NCBI GenBank assembly: GCA_965153455.1
Contig: OZ234503.1
Span: forward strand, 14,761,118 to 14,825,117
From: Sphagnum compactum
Taxonomy: Eukaryota > Bryophyta > Sphagnopsida > Sphagnales
Length of the DNA stretch: 64,000 nt
Direction: 5' to 3'
Position 1 is the stretch's first letter. Each line of letters starts with the position of its first letter. Under the pieces are notes generated by a model. That model made no database searches. It saw only the letters and a program-made list of their open reading frames with translations, and was not told the DNA's origin. The position numbers and the translations under genes were made by a program. Shown piece after piece: positions 63,663 through 64,000 of this stretch.

Positions 63663-64000
63663 ATTATAAATAAATAAATAACTTGAGCCAACCCTCGCAT
63701 AATGGGAATGTCCCAAAAAATGATCTTTGCTCTTTTCTCAAAGGGATATTGAAAAATATAAAGTGCCCTCCAAATACGCTTGGAAATTTGTACAAATGCC
63801 CTACAAATTGAATTTTAGTTCAATGAAAAACATGTGATGCCATTGCTTTAAGATCCTCCCAAAAAGTTAGATTCTAGGAAACGATAGTTAGCATCCTTTT
63901 GAATTTGTGTGAATTTTGGGAAGTTATGGTAATGCTTGATTTGTCTTGCTTTGGTTTGAGGGAATTATTGAAAAGGCATTTTATCTATCCCATGGCTACC

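Overview
This is a 64 kb piece of AT-rich, gene-poor nuclear DNA from a land plant. The support is a plant-type alpha-tubulin gene with five GT-AG introns, a plant family-1 UDP-glycosyltransferase with a PSPG box, TTTAGGG-type (Arabidopsis-type) telomere motifs, a CACTA transposon with the usual plant terminal repeat, and an inserted scrap of plastid DNA carrying trnM and atpE. The gene density (two intact or nearly intact genes and one dead gene) and the many decayed hAT transposases suggest a large repeat-rich genome. The tubulin N-terminus (Met-Arg-Glu-Ile-Ile) is closer to moss, lycophyte and gymnosperm forms than to the usual angiosperm form, but I cannot name the species.

Layout. 1-0.7 kb: degenerate GTAG/TAGG tract. 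2.6-5.0 kb: dead hAT transposase (minus). 5.5-5.9 kb: short-period minisatellite. 6.6-7.4 kb: copy of a dispersed mini-element. 10.0-12.0 kb: second dead hAT (plus) with a GC-rich foreign insert. 12.1-12.4 kb: interstitial telomere repeats. 12.6-13.4 kb: T-rich sequence with a direct duplication. 15.1-15.6 kb: repeat R1. 16.1-16.6 kb: G-rich minisatellite. 24.4-27.8 kb: alpha-tubulin gene (plus). 29.8-31.4 kb: non-autonomous CACTA element with a 3-bp target duplication. 31.8-37.7 kb: large hAT relic (minus) flanked by tandem arrays. 40.5-42.8 kb: nested repeats, one interrupted by a plastid DNA insert and one by a small TIR element. 43.3-46.3 kb: dead chloroplast folate-biopterin transporter gene (plus). 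46.9-48.3 kb: three small tandem duplications. 49.1-54.5 kb: DUF659-type hAT relic between two arrays of short palindromes. 55.3-56.6 kb: further R5 and R1 copies. 57.7-59.4 kb: UDP-glycosyltransferase gene (minus). 60-64 kb: tandem duplications, more copies of the dispersed families, and a long hairpin.

The two live-looking genes are unrelated in function (microtubule subunit; small-molecule glycosylation) and do not form a cluster. The most useful observations are: an alpha-tubulin in which the acetylated lysine 40 is alanine; a glycosyltransferase with unusual PSPG residues and an unresolved exon 2/3 junction; a folate transporter pseudogene whose three non-coding gaps and upstream flank each carry a short telomere-like tract; a plastid insertion dated relative to its host repeat by two empty-site copies; and a CACTA element with precise ends. 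I found no CRISPR array, operon or clearly new gene system. Stretches not listed as features are AT-rich sequence in which I recognise nothing.
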